Positions 1 through 6,512 of a stretch of 13,330 nt of DNA are shown here, one piece after another (the stretch's first letter is position 1; each line of letters starts with the position of its first letter). The stretch spans positions 1 to 13,330 of the forward strand of contig DJHY01000002.1 of NCBI GenBank assembly GCA_002433335.1, in the 5' to 3' direction. Both the position numbers and the translations under genes were made by a program. The DNA is from Rhodospirillaceae bacterium UBA6608 (GTDB taxonomy: Bacteria > Pseudomonadota > Alphaproteobacteria > Rhodospirillales_A > Casp-alpha2). The notes under the pieces are model-generated. The model had not been told where the DNA came from. It did not search any database and saw only the letters and a list, made by a program, of their open reading frames with translations.

Positions 1-738
1 GTGCTGCCGACCGTGCACTACAACATGGGCGGCATTCCGACCAACTACATGACCGAAGCCCTGAACCCGACCGACGAGGACCCGGATGCGGTCAGCCCCG
101 GCCTGATGGCCGTCGGCGAATGCGCCTGCGCCTCGGTCCATGGGGCCAACCGTCTGGGCACCAACTCGCTGCTCGACCTGATCGTGTTCGGTCGCGCCGC
201 CGGTATCCGCGCCGCCGAGCTGATCAAGCCGGGTACGCCGCTGCGCCCCTATCGCAAGGGCTGCACCGACTACGCGCTCGGCCGGTTGGACAAGCTGCGT
301 CACGCCAACGGCAGCACCAAGGTCTCGGAAATCCGCGACGCCATGCAGCGCTGCATGCAGAACGACGCCGCGGTCTATCGCACCTCCAAGACCATGAAGG
401 AAGGCTGCGAACAGATCGACAAGGTCTGGAACTCCAAGGACGACGTCCAGGTTTCCGACCGCTCGCTGATCTGGAACTCGGACCTGGTCGAAGCCCTCGA
501 ACTGGAAAACCTGCTGATCTGCGCCAAGGCGACGATCTATTCGGCCGAAGCCCGCCACGAAAGCCGCGGCGCCCAGGCCCACGAGGATTTCCCCGATCGC
601 GACGACGAAACCTGGATGAAGCACACGCTGGCTTGGGTCAACGAAGACGGCTCCGTGAAACTCGACTACCGCCCGGTCCATACCTGGACGCTGACGGACG
701 AGGTCGAGTACATCGAGCCCAAAGCCCGCGTGTACTAA
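1..738 (+). CDS. sdhA: Succinate dehydrogenase flavoprotein subunit, C-terminal part (5' end outside window)
   Basis: This is the last 245 codons of the FAD-bearing catalytic subunit of complex II, which oxidises succinate to fumarate and passes electrons to SdhB. The family is about 590-600 residues, so some 40% is present; the GTG at position 1 is an internal codon, not a start. Visible motifs are HYNMGG (local residues 6-11), whose His matches the active-site His354 of E. coli SdhA, and [20 protein letters not shown] (39-58), which holds the FAD-contacting Glu and the substrate-binding Arg (E. coli Arg399). The C-terminal helical domain carries the usual [16 protein letters not shown] stretch. 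sdhB follows after 16 bp, so the two are co-transcribed; sdhC and sdhD would be expected just upstream. Identification rests on conserved motifs and the neighbour, and is secure. Confidence 0.98.
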   Translation: MLPTVHYNMGGIPTNYMTEALNPTDEDPDAVSPGLMAVGECACASVHGANRLGTNSLLDLIVFGRAAGIRAAELIKPGTPLRPYRKGCTDYALGRLDKLRHANGSTKVSEIRDAMQRCMQNDAAVYRTSKTMKEGCEQIDKVWNSKDDVQVSDRSLIWNSDLVEALELENLLICAKATIYSAEARHESRGAQAHEDFPDRDDETWMKHTLAWVNEDGSVKLDYRPVHTWTLTDEVEYIEPKARVY

Positions 739-754
739 GAGAAGGAAGACGAAG

Positions 755-1531
755 ATGGTCGAATTCAACCTTCCCGCCAATTCGCGCGTGACCGAAGGCA
801 AGACCCACAAGGCCGCGCCCGACGCCACCAAGATCCGCAAGTTCAAGATCTACCGCTGGGATCCGGATACCGACGACCTGCCGCGTGTCGACACCTACGA
901 GGTCGACCTGGACCGCTGCGGGCCGATGGTTTTGGACGCCCTGATCAAGATCAAGAACGAGATGGACCCGACCCTGACCTTCCGGCGGTCCTGCCGCGAA
1001 GGGGTCTGCGGGTCCTGCGCGTTCAACATCGACGGCACCAACACCCTGGCCTGCATCAAGGCCATCGACGACATCAAGGGCGACGTCAAAATCTACCCGC
1101 TGCCCCACATGCCGGTGATCAAGGACTTGGTGCCCGACCTCAACACGCCCTATGCGCAGTTGAAGTCGATCGAACCCTGGCTTCAGGCCGACACCCCGGC
1201 CCCGACCCGCGAACGCCTGCAAAGCCCGGAAGAACGGGAAAAGCTGGACGGTCTGTGGGAATGCATCCTGTGCTTCTGCTGTCAAACGTCCTGCCCCAGC
1301 TATTGGTGGAACGGCGACCGCTACATGGGCCCGGCCATCCTGCTGCAGTCCTATCGCTGGATCGCCGACAGCCGCGACGAAGCCACCGGCAAGCGCCTGG
1401 ACGCCTTGAACGATCCGTTCCGGCTGTACCGCTGCCACACGATCATGAACTGCACCAACACCTGCCCGAAGCACCTGAACCCGGGCAAGGCCATCGCCGA
1501 AATCAAGAAAGCGATCGCCGCGCGGCAGTAA
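755..1531 (+). CDS. sdhB: Succinate dehydrogenase iron-sulfur subunit
   Basis: SdhB carries electrons from the SdhA flavin through three Fe-S clusters to the quinone site at the membrane anchor. The 258-residue protein has the full ligand set. The [2Fe-2S] cluster is bound by Cys80, 85, 88 and 100 ([10 protein letters not shown] motif). The [4Fe-4S] ligands are Cys170, 173, 176 and 237, and the [3Fe-4S] ligands are Cys180, 227 and 233. The 227/233/237 spacing is identical to E. coli Cys206/212/216. The QTSCPSYWW stretch (177-185) contains the conserved Trp pair next to the quinone site. The ATG at 755 is preceded by a purine-rich GAAGGAAG ribosome site and lies 16 bp after sdhA, so they form one operon. 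A strong terminator follows at 1554. The length is normal and nothing is odd. Confidence 0.98.
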   Translation: MVEFNLPANSRVTEGKTHKAAPDATKIRKFKIYRWDPDTDDLPRVDTYEVDLDRCGPMVLDALIKIKNEMDPTLTFRRSCREGVCGSCAFNIDGTNTLACIKAIDDIKGDVKIYPLPHMPVIKDLVPDLNTPYAQLKSIEPWLQADTPAPTRERLQSPEEREKLDGLWECILCFCCQTSCPSYWWNGDRYMGPAILLQSYRWIADSRDEATGKRLDALNDPFRLYRCHTIMNCTNTCPKHLNPGKAIAEIKKAIAARQ

Positions 1532-1553
1532 CCGCTCCGCAGTTCGAACAAAC

Positions 1554-1584
1554 AAAAAGCCCGCCGTTTCGGCGGGCTTTTTTT
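1554..1584. terminator. Bidirectional intrinsic terminator between sdhB and the DUF6494-like gene
   Basis: An 8-bp perfect stem GCCCGCCG / CGGCGGGC (1559-1566 and 1570-1577) with a TTT loop is flanked by A5 on the left and T7 on the right. It can therefore end transcription of sdhB rightwards and of the convergent small gene leftwards. It starts about 22 bp after the sdhB stop. Confidence 0.92.
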
Positions 1585-1602
1585 ACTCTAGGCTCCGGAA
1601 GC

Positions 1603-1836
1603 TCAGTCGTAGGACGGCTCGTCCTCGGGCTGTTCCAGCGTCAGGTCGCTGACGATGTCGTGGCTCAGGCCCAGTTCGGGAATGGCCAGGGTCACCTTGG
1701 CCGTGAATTCACCGTCCGGGGCCAGTTTGCCCGACGCCACGGCGGCGCGCACAGCGGCCTCGATCTCGCGCTGGCTGGTCACGCCGACCTGCTTCAGGAA
1801 TTTCCTGATCTGCATGTTGAAGTGTTCTTCGTCCAT
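1603..1836 (-). CDS. DUF6494-like small protein of unknown function
   Basis: This encodes a 77-residue acidic protein without a signal peptide or hydrophobic segment. The N-terminal half (MDEEHFNMQIRKFLKQVGVT, then SQREIEAAVRAA) looks like an amphipathic helical pair, and the C-terminal half (residues 42-70) looks like two short strands ending in an acidic tail. From memory the pattern resembles the small DUF6494 family common in alpha- and gammaproteobacteria; no function is known to me. The ATG is well supported: on the coding strand GGAGGA ends a few bases before it. The gene is convergent with sdhB, sharing its terminator, and divergent from the PaiB-like gene across 179 bp. It is real by ribosome site, codon use and length match; the family name is less certain than the gene itself. 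Confidence 0.82.
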   Translation of the reverse strand: MDEEHFNMQIRKFLKQVGVTSQREIEAAVRAAVASGKLAPDGEFTAKVTLAIPELGLSHDIVSDLTLEQPEDEPSYD

Positions 1837-2015
1837 GGCATCCTCCGCGTTTGGGCCTTTCGGATATATGATCCAACCTAGGCTGCCGCCCGTATCGGGG
1901 CAAGGCGAACAGGGCGTCTTCCCACGGCCCTTTCCATTGGCCGGAAATGGCCCTTTGCCCGCCCCATGGAGAAGCCTACATCAGGCGAACCAAAGCCTCT
2001 TCAAGGATAAACGCC
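1837..2015. other. Divergent intergenic region with an imperfect inverted repeat
   Basis: These 179 bp separate the DUF6494-like gene (left, -) from the PaiB-like gene (right, +) and must carry both promoters. I could not place convincing -35/-10 pairs. Visible structure includes a small dyad, GGAT-N5-ATCC, at 1862-1874, close to the minus-strand start. A larger dyad lies at 1926-1952 and is listed separately. Confidence 0.6.
1926..1952. repeat. Imperfect inverted repeat, candidate operator
   Basis: The left arm GGCCCTTTCC (1926-1935) and right arm GGAAATGGCC (1943-1952) are complementary at 9 of 10 positions around a 7-base spacer. No U tract follows, so it is not an intrinsic terminator. 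It lies about 64 bp upstream of the PaiB-like start, where a repressor could act. GGCCCTTT also recurs as a direct repeat (1926 and 1949). That it works as an operator is inferred. Confidence 0.4.
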
Positions 2016-2657
2016 ATGTACCGACCGCCGCATTTCACCATCGACGACATCCAGGACATGCATCGCCTGATTCGCGCCAACGGCTTCGCCGCCCTGGTGA
2101 CCACCGGCGCAACAGAAGGGGCGACGGGGATGGAGGCCAGCCACGTTCCCCTGCACCTGACGGACGACGGCGAATACGGCCTGCTGTGGGGGCATCTGGC
2201 CAAGGCCAACGGCCAATGGCGGGCGTTCGACGGCAAGGCCGAGGCCCTGGCGATCTTCGGCGGGCCGCATACCTATATTTCCCCGACCTGGTACGCGTCG
2301 GAAAAATCCGTGCCGACCTGGAACTACGAAGCCGTCCATGCCTATGGCCGCCCGCAAGTGATCGAAGACCCGGATCGGGTCCTCACCCGCCTGGCGGACC
2401 TGAGCGCCCAATACGAAGGCGACGGTCCCACCGCCTGGACGCCTCGCAATCTGCCCGCCGACTACGTCGCGTCGCAGTTGAAGGGCATCGTCGCCTTTGA
2501 AATGCGGATCGAACGCCTGGAGGGCAAACGCAAGATGAGCCAGAACCGCAAGCCCGAGGACGTTAAGGGTGCGATCAACGGTCTGAGCGCCAGCGGTCGC
2601 GCGGACGACGCCCAGGTCGCGGCGATCATGACCCAGGCCAACAAGGACCGGATCTAG
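2016..2657 (+). CDS. FMN-binding negative transcriptional regulator, PaiB family
   Basis: This 213-residue protein belongs to the PaiB / FMN_bind_2 family, a split-barrel flavin-binding fold. Bacillus subtilis PaiB is reported to act with PaiA as a negative regulator of protease and sporulation genes; in proteobacteria the role is largely unknown. Family signatures seen are MYRPPHF at the N-terminus, SHVPLHL (42-48), GHLAKANGQW (59-68), FGGPHTYISPTWY (81-93), VPTWNYEAVHAYG (99-111) and the Arg/Lys-rich EGKRKMSQNR (169-178). Start choice: the frame is open from 1947, but the family begins at MYRPPHF and AAGGA lies 8 bases before the ATG at 2016. No PaiA-type acetyltransferase is adjacent. Its stop shares four bases with the stop of the next, convergent gene. 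The family call is strong and the biological role is not known. Confidence 0.92.
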   Translation: MYRPPHFTIDDIQDMHRLIRANGFAALVTTGATEGATGMEASHVPLHLTDDGEYGLLWGHLAKANGQWRAFDGKAEALAIFGGPHTYISPTWYASEKSVPTWNYEAVHAYGRPQVIEDPDRVLTRLADLSAQYEGDGPTAWTPRNLPADYVASQLKGIVAFEMRIERLEGKRKMSQNRKPEDVKGAINGLSASGRADDAQVAAIMTQANKDRI

Positions 2658-3484
2658 CCGGGACCGCCCTTGCGGAACGGCTGAACCAGCAGCCGCGCCA
2701 ATCCAAGGCGACCCGCGTCGCGGAAATCGGGCTGACCGATGGTCATCGCCGCATGGCCGTCGCGCGGCTGGGCGCGGTAGGTGCCGAACAACCGGTCCCA
2801 GACCGACAGGTTGAAGCCGAAGTTACTGTCCGTCTCGTCCCGATGCACGGAATGATGAACACGGTGCATGTCGGGGGTCACCAGGGCCCGGCGCAATAGG
2901 CCGTCAAGCCAGCCGGGCAAAGCCAGATTGGCGTGGTTGAACAGGGCCGTCGCGTTCAACACGATTTCGAACGCGACCACCCCCGCCGCCGGCGCCCCAA
3001 GGGCCACGACCAGCGCGACCTTGATCCCGATCGACAGGACGATTTCCAACGGGTGGAATCGAAGGCCCGAGCTTGCATCCAGCGCCGTATCCGTATGATG
3101 AACCCGATGCAGCCGCCACAGAACGGGGATGTGATGCACGGCGACATGCTGGGCATAGATCGCAAGATCGAACAGGATCAGCGTCGCCCAGAAGGCGGGC
3201 CAGCCGTCCAGCCCCAAGGCCGGGAACAATCCCCAGCCCCGCTCCGCCGCCATGGCTGCCGCCGCCACCGGCAGCACCGCAGGCAAGGCCCAGGCCAGGA
3301 CGCGCACCGTCAGGGTGTCGATTAGGACCAGCCCCAAATTGCGCGGCCAGCGCACGGCCCGCGTCATATCGGCGCGGCGCGGCCACAGAGCTTCGGCCCC
3401 GGCCATCGCCGCCAGCATGGCCAAAAACACACCGAGCCGCAGGGCCGGTTCATTGTCGGCGATGAATTGGCTGAAATTCGCCAC
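2654..3484 (-). CDS. Sterol desaturase / fatty acid hydroxylase family membrane protein
   Basis: This is a 276-residue integral membrane protein of the di-iron hydroxylase superfamily (sterol desaturase, fatty acid hydroxylase). Members insert oxygen into lipid substrates; the substrate here cannot be read from sequence. Hydrophobic segments lie near residues 15-33, 50-79, 97-117 and 146-182. The histidine boxes are complete: H113-x3-HH (113-118), HRVHH (126-130), H144 in RFHPLE, H183 in NHAN, and HRVHH (207-211). Start choice: the frame extends 22 codons further upstream to an ATG. A GTG at 3484 with AAGGAA about 10 bases ahead gives MANFSQF and the usual family N-terminus, so I prefer it. 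It is divergent from the COG4091 gene and convergent with the PaiB-like gene. In bacteria such proteins act on carotenoids, sterols/hopanoids or ether lipids; none is favoured here. Confidence 0.9.
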   Translation of the reverse strand: MANFSQFIADNEPALRLGVFLAMLAAMAGAEALWPRRADMTRAVRWPRNLGLVLIDTLTVRVLAWALPAVLPVAAAAMAAERGWGLFPALGLDGWPAFWATLILFDLAIYAQHVAVHHIPVLWRLHRVHHTDTALDASSGLRFHPLEIVLSIGIKVALVVALGAPAAGVVAFEIVLNATALFNHANLALPGWLDGLLRRALVTPDMHRVHHSVHRDETDSNFGFNLSVWDRLFGTYRAQPRDGHAAMTIGQPDFRDAGRLGLARLLVQPFRKGGPG

Positions 3485-3618
3485 GATGGGGTGTTCCTTG
3501 ATTCCCGTTCCGCAGGGGCCCGTCCCTGTAGTATGGTTTCTTTTCCCCAAGGCAACCAGTCAGGCCACGAAAATGTGACCGGGGAGAGGAAATTGGCCAA
3601 GCGCGGGACATCGAAACC
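3485..3618. promoter_or_regulatory. Divergent promoter region, sterol desaturase-like gene and COG4091 gene
   Basis: These 134 bp lie between two divergent starts and must hold promoters for both. On the minus strand, TTGCCT followed 16 bases later by TACTAC is the best but weak candidate; nothing convincing was found on the plus strand. The rightward gene has no strong Shine-Dalgarno sequence close to its ATG. Confidence 0.4.
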
Positions 3619-5034
3619 ATGAATTTGAATGCGTTGCTGCACAGCCGTGCGGAAGCGGGCAACCCGGTGCGCGTCGGCGTCATCGGCGCGGGGAAATTCG
3701 GCTCCATGTTCCTGAGCCAAGCCCTCCACCATCCGGGCTTTCACGTTGTCGGCGTGGCCGATCTGAACCCCGCGACGGCGGAAAAGGCCCTGTTGAACAC
3801 AGGCTGGCCGCAGGAACGGATCACCCGCCATTCCGCGGCCAAGGCCCTGGCCAACGGTCAAACCTTCGTGACCGACGACGCCCTGTCGCTGATCGAATAC
3901 GGCGGGCTTGAAGTCGTCGTCGAAGCGACCGGCATTCCCGAGATCGGGATCAAACACGCCCTGGCCGCCTTCGCGCGCGGACGCCACGTGGTGATGGTCA
4001 ACGTCGAGGCCGATGTCCTGGCCGGGCCGCTATTGGCCCGCCGCGCGGCCGAGATGGAAGTCGTCTATTCTATGGCTTACGGCGACCAACCGGCGCTGAT
4101 CTGCCAGCAGGTCGATTGGGCCCGGACCATCGGGCTCGAGGTCGTGGCCGCGGGTAAGGGCACGCTGTACATGCCGGAATTCCATGCCTCGACCCCCGAT
4201 ACGGTGTGGTCGCATTACGGCCTGACCGCCGAGCGGGCCAAGGAAAGCGGCATGAACGCCAAGATGTTCAATTCGTTCCTGGACGGCACCAAATCTGGCA
4301 TCGAGATGGCCGCCGTGGCCAACGCCACCGGCCTGACCCCGGCCCCGCACGGCCTCGATTTCCCGGCGGTTCCGGTCAATGAACTGGCATCGACCCTGAT
4401 CCCCAAGGACGCGGGCGGGGTCCTGCACCACAAAGGCCAGGTCGAAGTCGTGTCCTCGCGCCAGCGCACCGGCGACGACTTGGAGAACGATCTGCGCTGG
4501 GGCGTCTATGTGGTGTTCGAAGCGCCGACCGATTACGTCAAACGCTGCTTTTCCGATTACGGCATGATCACCGACGAAGGCGGCGGATATTCGGCGCTGT
4601 GGCGGCCCTATCACCTGATCGGGTTGGAGCTGGGAGTCTCGGTCGCCCAGGCGGCGATTCTAAACCAGCCGACCGGGGCATCGACCCAGTTCCTGGGCGA
4701 TGTCGTGGCCTGCGCCAAGCGCGACCTGAAGGCGGGCGAGGAACTGGACGGCGAAGGCGGCTTTACCGTCTGGGGCAAGTTGATGCCCGCCGCCGACAGC
4801 CTGCGCAGCCGCGCCGTGCCCATCGGCCTGGCGCAGAAAATCAAGCTGACCCGCCCGGTCAAGGAAGGGGCGATCATCGGCTGGGACGATGTCGAGCAAA
4901 ACCGCGACGACGAAACCTATCTGTTCCGGCGCGAGATGGAGACCCTGTTCGGGCCGCCAAGCCTGTCAAAGCCTGCGGCCACGACCGCGGCAGAACCTCC
5001 CAAGCAACAACCGGCAGCGGCGCTGCGGGGCTGA
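3619..5034 (+). CDS. COG4091-type NAD(P)-dependent oxidoreductase with C-terminal SAF domain (homoserine dehydrogenase-like; DRL superfamily)
   Basis: This 471-residue protein has an N-terminal Rossmann fold: VRVGVIGAGKFG (17-28) with Gly23-x-Gly25-x2-Gly28, and an acidic residue ending strand 2 (Asp48). A homoserine-dehydrogenase-like central region follows, with NVEAD, KGTLYMPEFHAS and GGYSALWRPYHL. A C-terminal SAF domain lies at roughly 345-440 (GDVVACAKRDLKAGEELD and the following strands). The last ~24 residues are a Pro/Ala/Gln-rich tail. From established knowledge, this architecture is COG4091, and one member, Brucella DRL, replaces DXR as 1-deoxy-D-xylulose 5-phosphate reductoisomerase in isoprenoid synthesis; most relatives are uncharacterised. 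Whether this copy has DRL activity cannot be decided here. The ATG at 3619 gives the typical MNLNALL start, though its ribosome site is weak. zapE follows after 165 bp on the same strand. Confidence 0.85.
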   Translation: MNLNALLHSRAEAGNPVRVGVIGAGKFGSMFLSQALHHPGFHVVGVADLNPATAEKALLNTGWPQERITRHSAAKALANGQTFVTDDALSLIEYGGLEVVVEATGIPEIGIKHALAAFARGRHVVMVNVEADVLAGPLLARRAAEMEVVYSMAYGDQPALICQQVDWARTIGLEVVAAGKGTLYMPEFHASTPDTVWSHYGLTAERAKESGMNAKMFNSFLDGTKSGIEMAAVANATGLTPAPHGLDFPAVPVNELASTLIPKDAGGVLHHKGQVEVVSSRQRTGDDLENDLRWGVYVVFEAPTDYVKRCFSDYGMITDEGGGYSALWRPYHLIGLELGVSVAQAAILNQPTGASTQFLGDVVACAKRDLKAGEELDGEGGFTVWGKLMPAADSLRSRAVPIGLAQKIKLTRPVKEGAIIGWDDVEQNRDDETYLFRREMETLFGPPSLSKPAATTAAEPPKQQPAAALRG

Positions 5035-5199
5035 TTTCCGCCGCTCCGGGGGTGGACGCGGGGCGGAAAATGGTAGACTATCCCGCACCCGCGAGACGCC
5101 CGGCACAAGGGCATCCGCACGGCGTTTTCGCGCCTTTCGCCAATCCGCCGCGCGCCCGTCAGGGCCCGGCCTATTCGAAGAAGAAGAGTCACCCCGCAG
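5035..5199. other. Intergenic region between the COG4091 gene and zapE, with a stem-loop
   Basis: A perfect 8-bp inverted repeat, TTTCCGCC (5035-5042) and GGCGGAAA (5062-5069), with a 19-base loop begins at the first base after the upstream stop codon. No U run follows, so it is at best a weak or Rho-assisted end, or a 3'-end stabilising hairpin. The remaining ~130 bp upstream of zapE show no promoter that I can support. Confidence 0.5.
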
Positions 5200-6342
5200 G
5201 TGTCGACCACCAGCTCGCCCCTCGAAGCTTATAACGCCCTTCTCGCCAAGGGCGACGTGCGCCCCGATGCGCAACAGGCCGAGACCATCAAGCGCCTGCA
5301 AGCCTTGTCCCAGGAATTGCAGGACTACGGCAAACAGATGGGCCGGACCGGTTGGAAAGCGCGCCTGGGCCTGGGCGGGCGGAAACAGCCGCCGCCCAAG
5401 GGGCTGTACATGTGGGGCGGCGTTGGGCGCGGCAAAACGATGCTGATGGACCTGTTTTTCGATCACACCCCGATCGAGGCTAAGAAGCACGTCCACTTCC
5501 ATTCCTTCATGCAGGAGGTCCACCGCCGCATCCATGCCTTCCGCGAAGCGCAGAAGGCCGGAAAGGTCGGCGAGGAAAAAGACCCCCTGCCCGCTCTTGC
5601 CCGGGTCATCGTCGATCAGGCCTGGTTGCTGGCGTTCGACGAATTCCACGTCACCGACATCGCCGACGCGATGATCCTGGGCCGCCTGTTCGAAACCTTG
5701 TTCGAACAGGGTGTCGTCGTGGTCGCGACCTCGAACCGCCATCCCAAGGATTTGTATAAGGACGGCCTGCAACGCGAACGCTTCCTGCCGTTCATCGATC
5801 TGTTCATCGACAAGATGGAGATCATCCAACTCGATTCCGGCACGGATTACCGCCTGCAACGGTTGCAGGAACTGGATATCTACATCACCCCCAATTCCGA
5901 CGAAGCCGACGGCAAGCTGAAGAAGGCGTTCCAGGAATTGACCATCGGGATGGAGCCGCGTCCCGTGTCGCTGAACGTCAACGGCCGGACCATCGACATT
6001 CCCATGGCCGCCGAGGGCGTGGCCTATACGACCTTTCCCGACCTATGCGCCAAGCCTCTGGGGGCCGGGGACTATCTGGCCATCGCCGACAAATTCCATT
6101 CACTGGTGATGACCGGCGTGCCCAAATTGGGCCCGGAAAAACGTGATCAGGCCAAGCGGTTCGTGACCCTGATCGACGCCTTATACGACGCCAAGGTCAA
6201 TTTCATCTGCGCCGCCGACGCCCCGCCGACAGAGCTTTATACCCAGGGCGACGGGGCGTTCGAATTCGAGCGCACGGTGTCCCGTTTGATTGAGATGCAG
6301 TCCCCGGAATACATCGCCCTCCCCCACGGAGAAGCCGATTAA
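5200..6342 (+). CDS. zapE: Cell division protein ZapE (AFG1-like P-loop ATPase)
   Basis: ZapE is an AFG1/LACE1-type ATPase; in E. coli it associates with the FtsZ ring during constriction, and its mitochondrial relatives help with inner-membrane protein turnover. The 380-residue protein shows an N-terminal helix typical of the family (SSPLEAYNALLAKGDVRPD), Walker A GGVGRGKT (73-80), Walker B LLAFDE (143-148) followed by the family motif FHVTDIADAMIL, and the sensor-like TSNRHP (177-182). The length is within the family range. The start is a GTG at 5200; the nearest purine run (AAGAAGAAGAG) ends about 12 bases earlier, so initiation may be weak. There is no signal peptide or membrane segment. 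In alphaproteobacteria zapE often lies next to sdh and mdh, which fits here although other genes intervene. Confidence 0.95.
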   Translation: MSTTSSPLEAYNALLAKGDVRPDAQQAETIKRLQALSQELQDYGKQMGRTGWKARLGLGGRKQPPPKGLYMWGGVGRGKTMLMDLFFDHTPIEAKKHVHFHSFMQEVHRRIHAFREAQKAGKVGEEKDPLPALARVIVDQAWLLAFDEFHVTDIADAMILGRLFETLFEQGVVVVATSNRHPKDLYKDGLQRERFLPFIDLFIDKMEIIQLDSGTDYRLQRLQELDIYITPNSDEADGKLKKAFQELTIGMEPRPVSLNVNGRTIDIPMAAEGVAYTTFPDLCAKPLGAGDYLAIADKFHSLVMTGVPKLGPEKRDQAKRFVTLIDALYDAKVNFICAADAPPTELYTQGDGAFEFERTVSRLIEMQSPEYIALPHGEAD

Positions 6343-6512
6343 CCCTATTTTTCTGTGCCGATCTGCGGTTCGGTCATGGAAAAAATCCCGTTGACGGGCG
6401 GCGTTGTTGTGGTTTTCTTAAAATCTGGCTCTATATTAGAGGCCAGAGACACCCTCTGAGGCCGGACCCAACGCGGCCCGCCCGGGGTAGACTTTCGAGG
6501 AGCTTTCAGGCA
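6343..6512 (+). promoter_or_regulatory. nadA upstream region: weak promoter and 5'-leader hairpin
   Basis: This 170-bp gap is locally AT-rich before 6440. TATATT (6432-6437) is a good -10 candidate. The best -35 is TTGTGG (6407-6412) at a long 19-base spacing, so the promoter call is tentative. Directly after it, GGCCAGAG (6441-6448) pairs with CTCT-GA-GGCC (6454-6463) across a 5-base loop, which would give the transcript a hairpin close to its 5' end. No known NAD riboswitch pattern was recognised. Confidence 0.4.

Noticed and set aside
638..1555. A 305-codon open frame on the minus strand across sdhA/sdhB
   Set aside because: It is antisense to two certain genes, is Val/Gly/Asp/Arg-rich as expected from high-GC shadow frames, and shows no recognisable motif or ribosome site.
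1947..2015. Upstream in-frame extension of the PaiB-like gene
   Set aside because: The family begins at MYRPPHF; AAGGA is correctly placed for the ATG at 2016, and the extension overlaps the dyad region.
4030..4614. Minus-strand 194-codon frame inside the COG4091 gene
   Set aside because: The composition is that of a shadow frame, there is no ribosome site, and it lies fully within a conserved gene.
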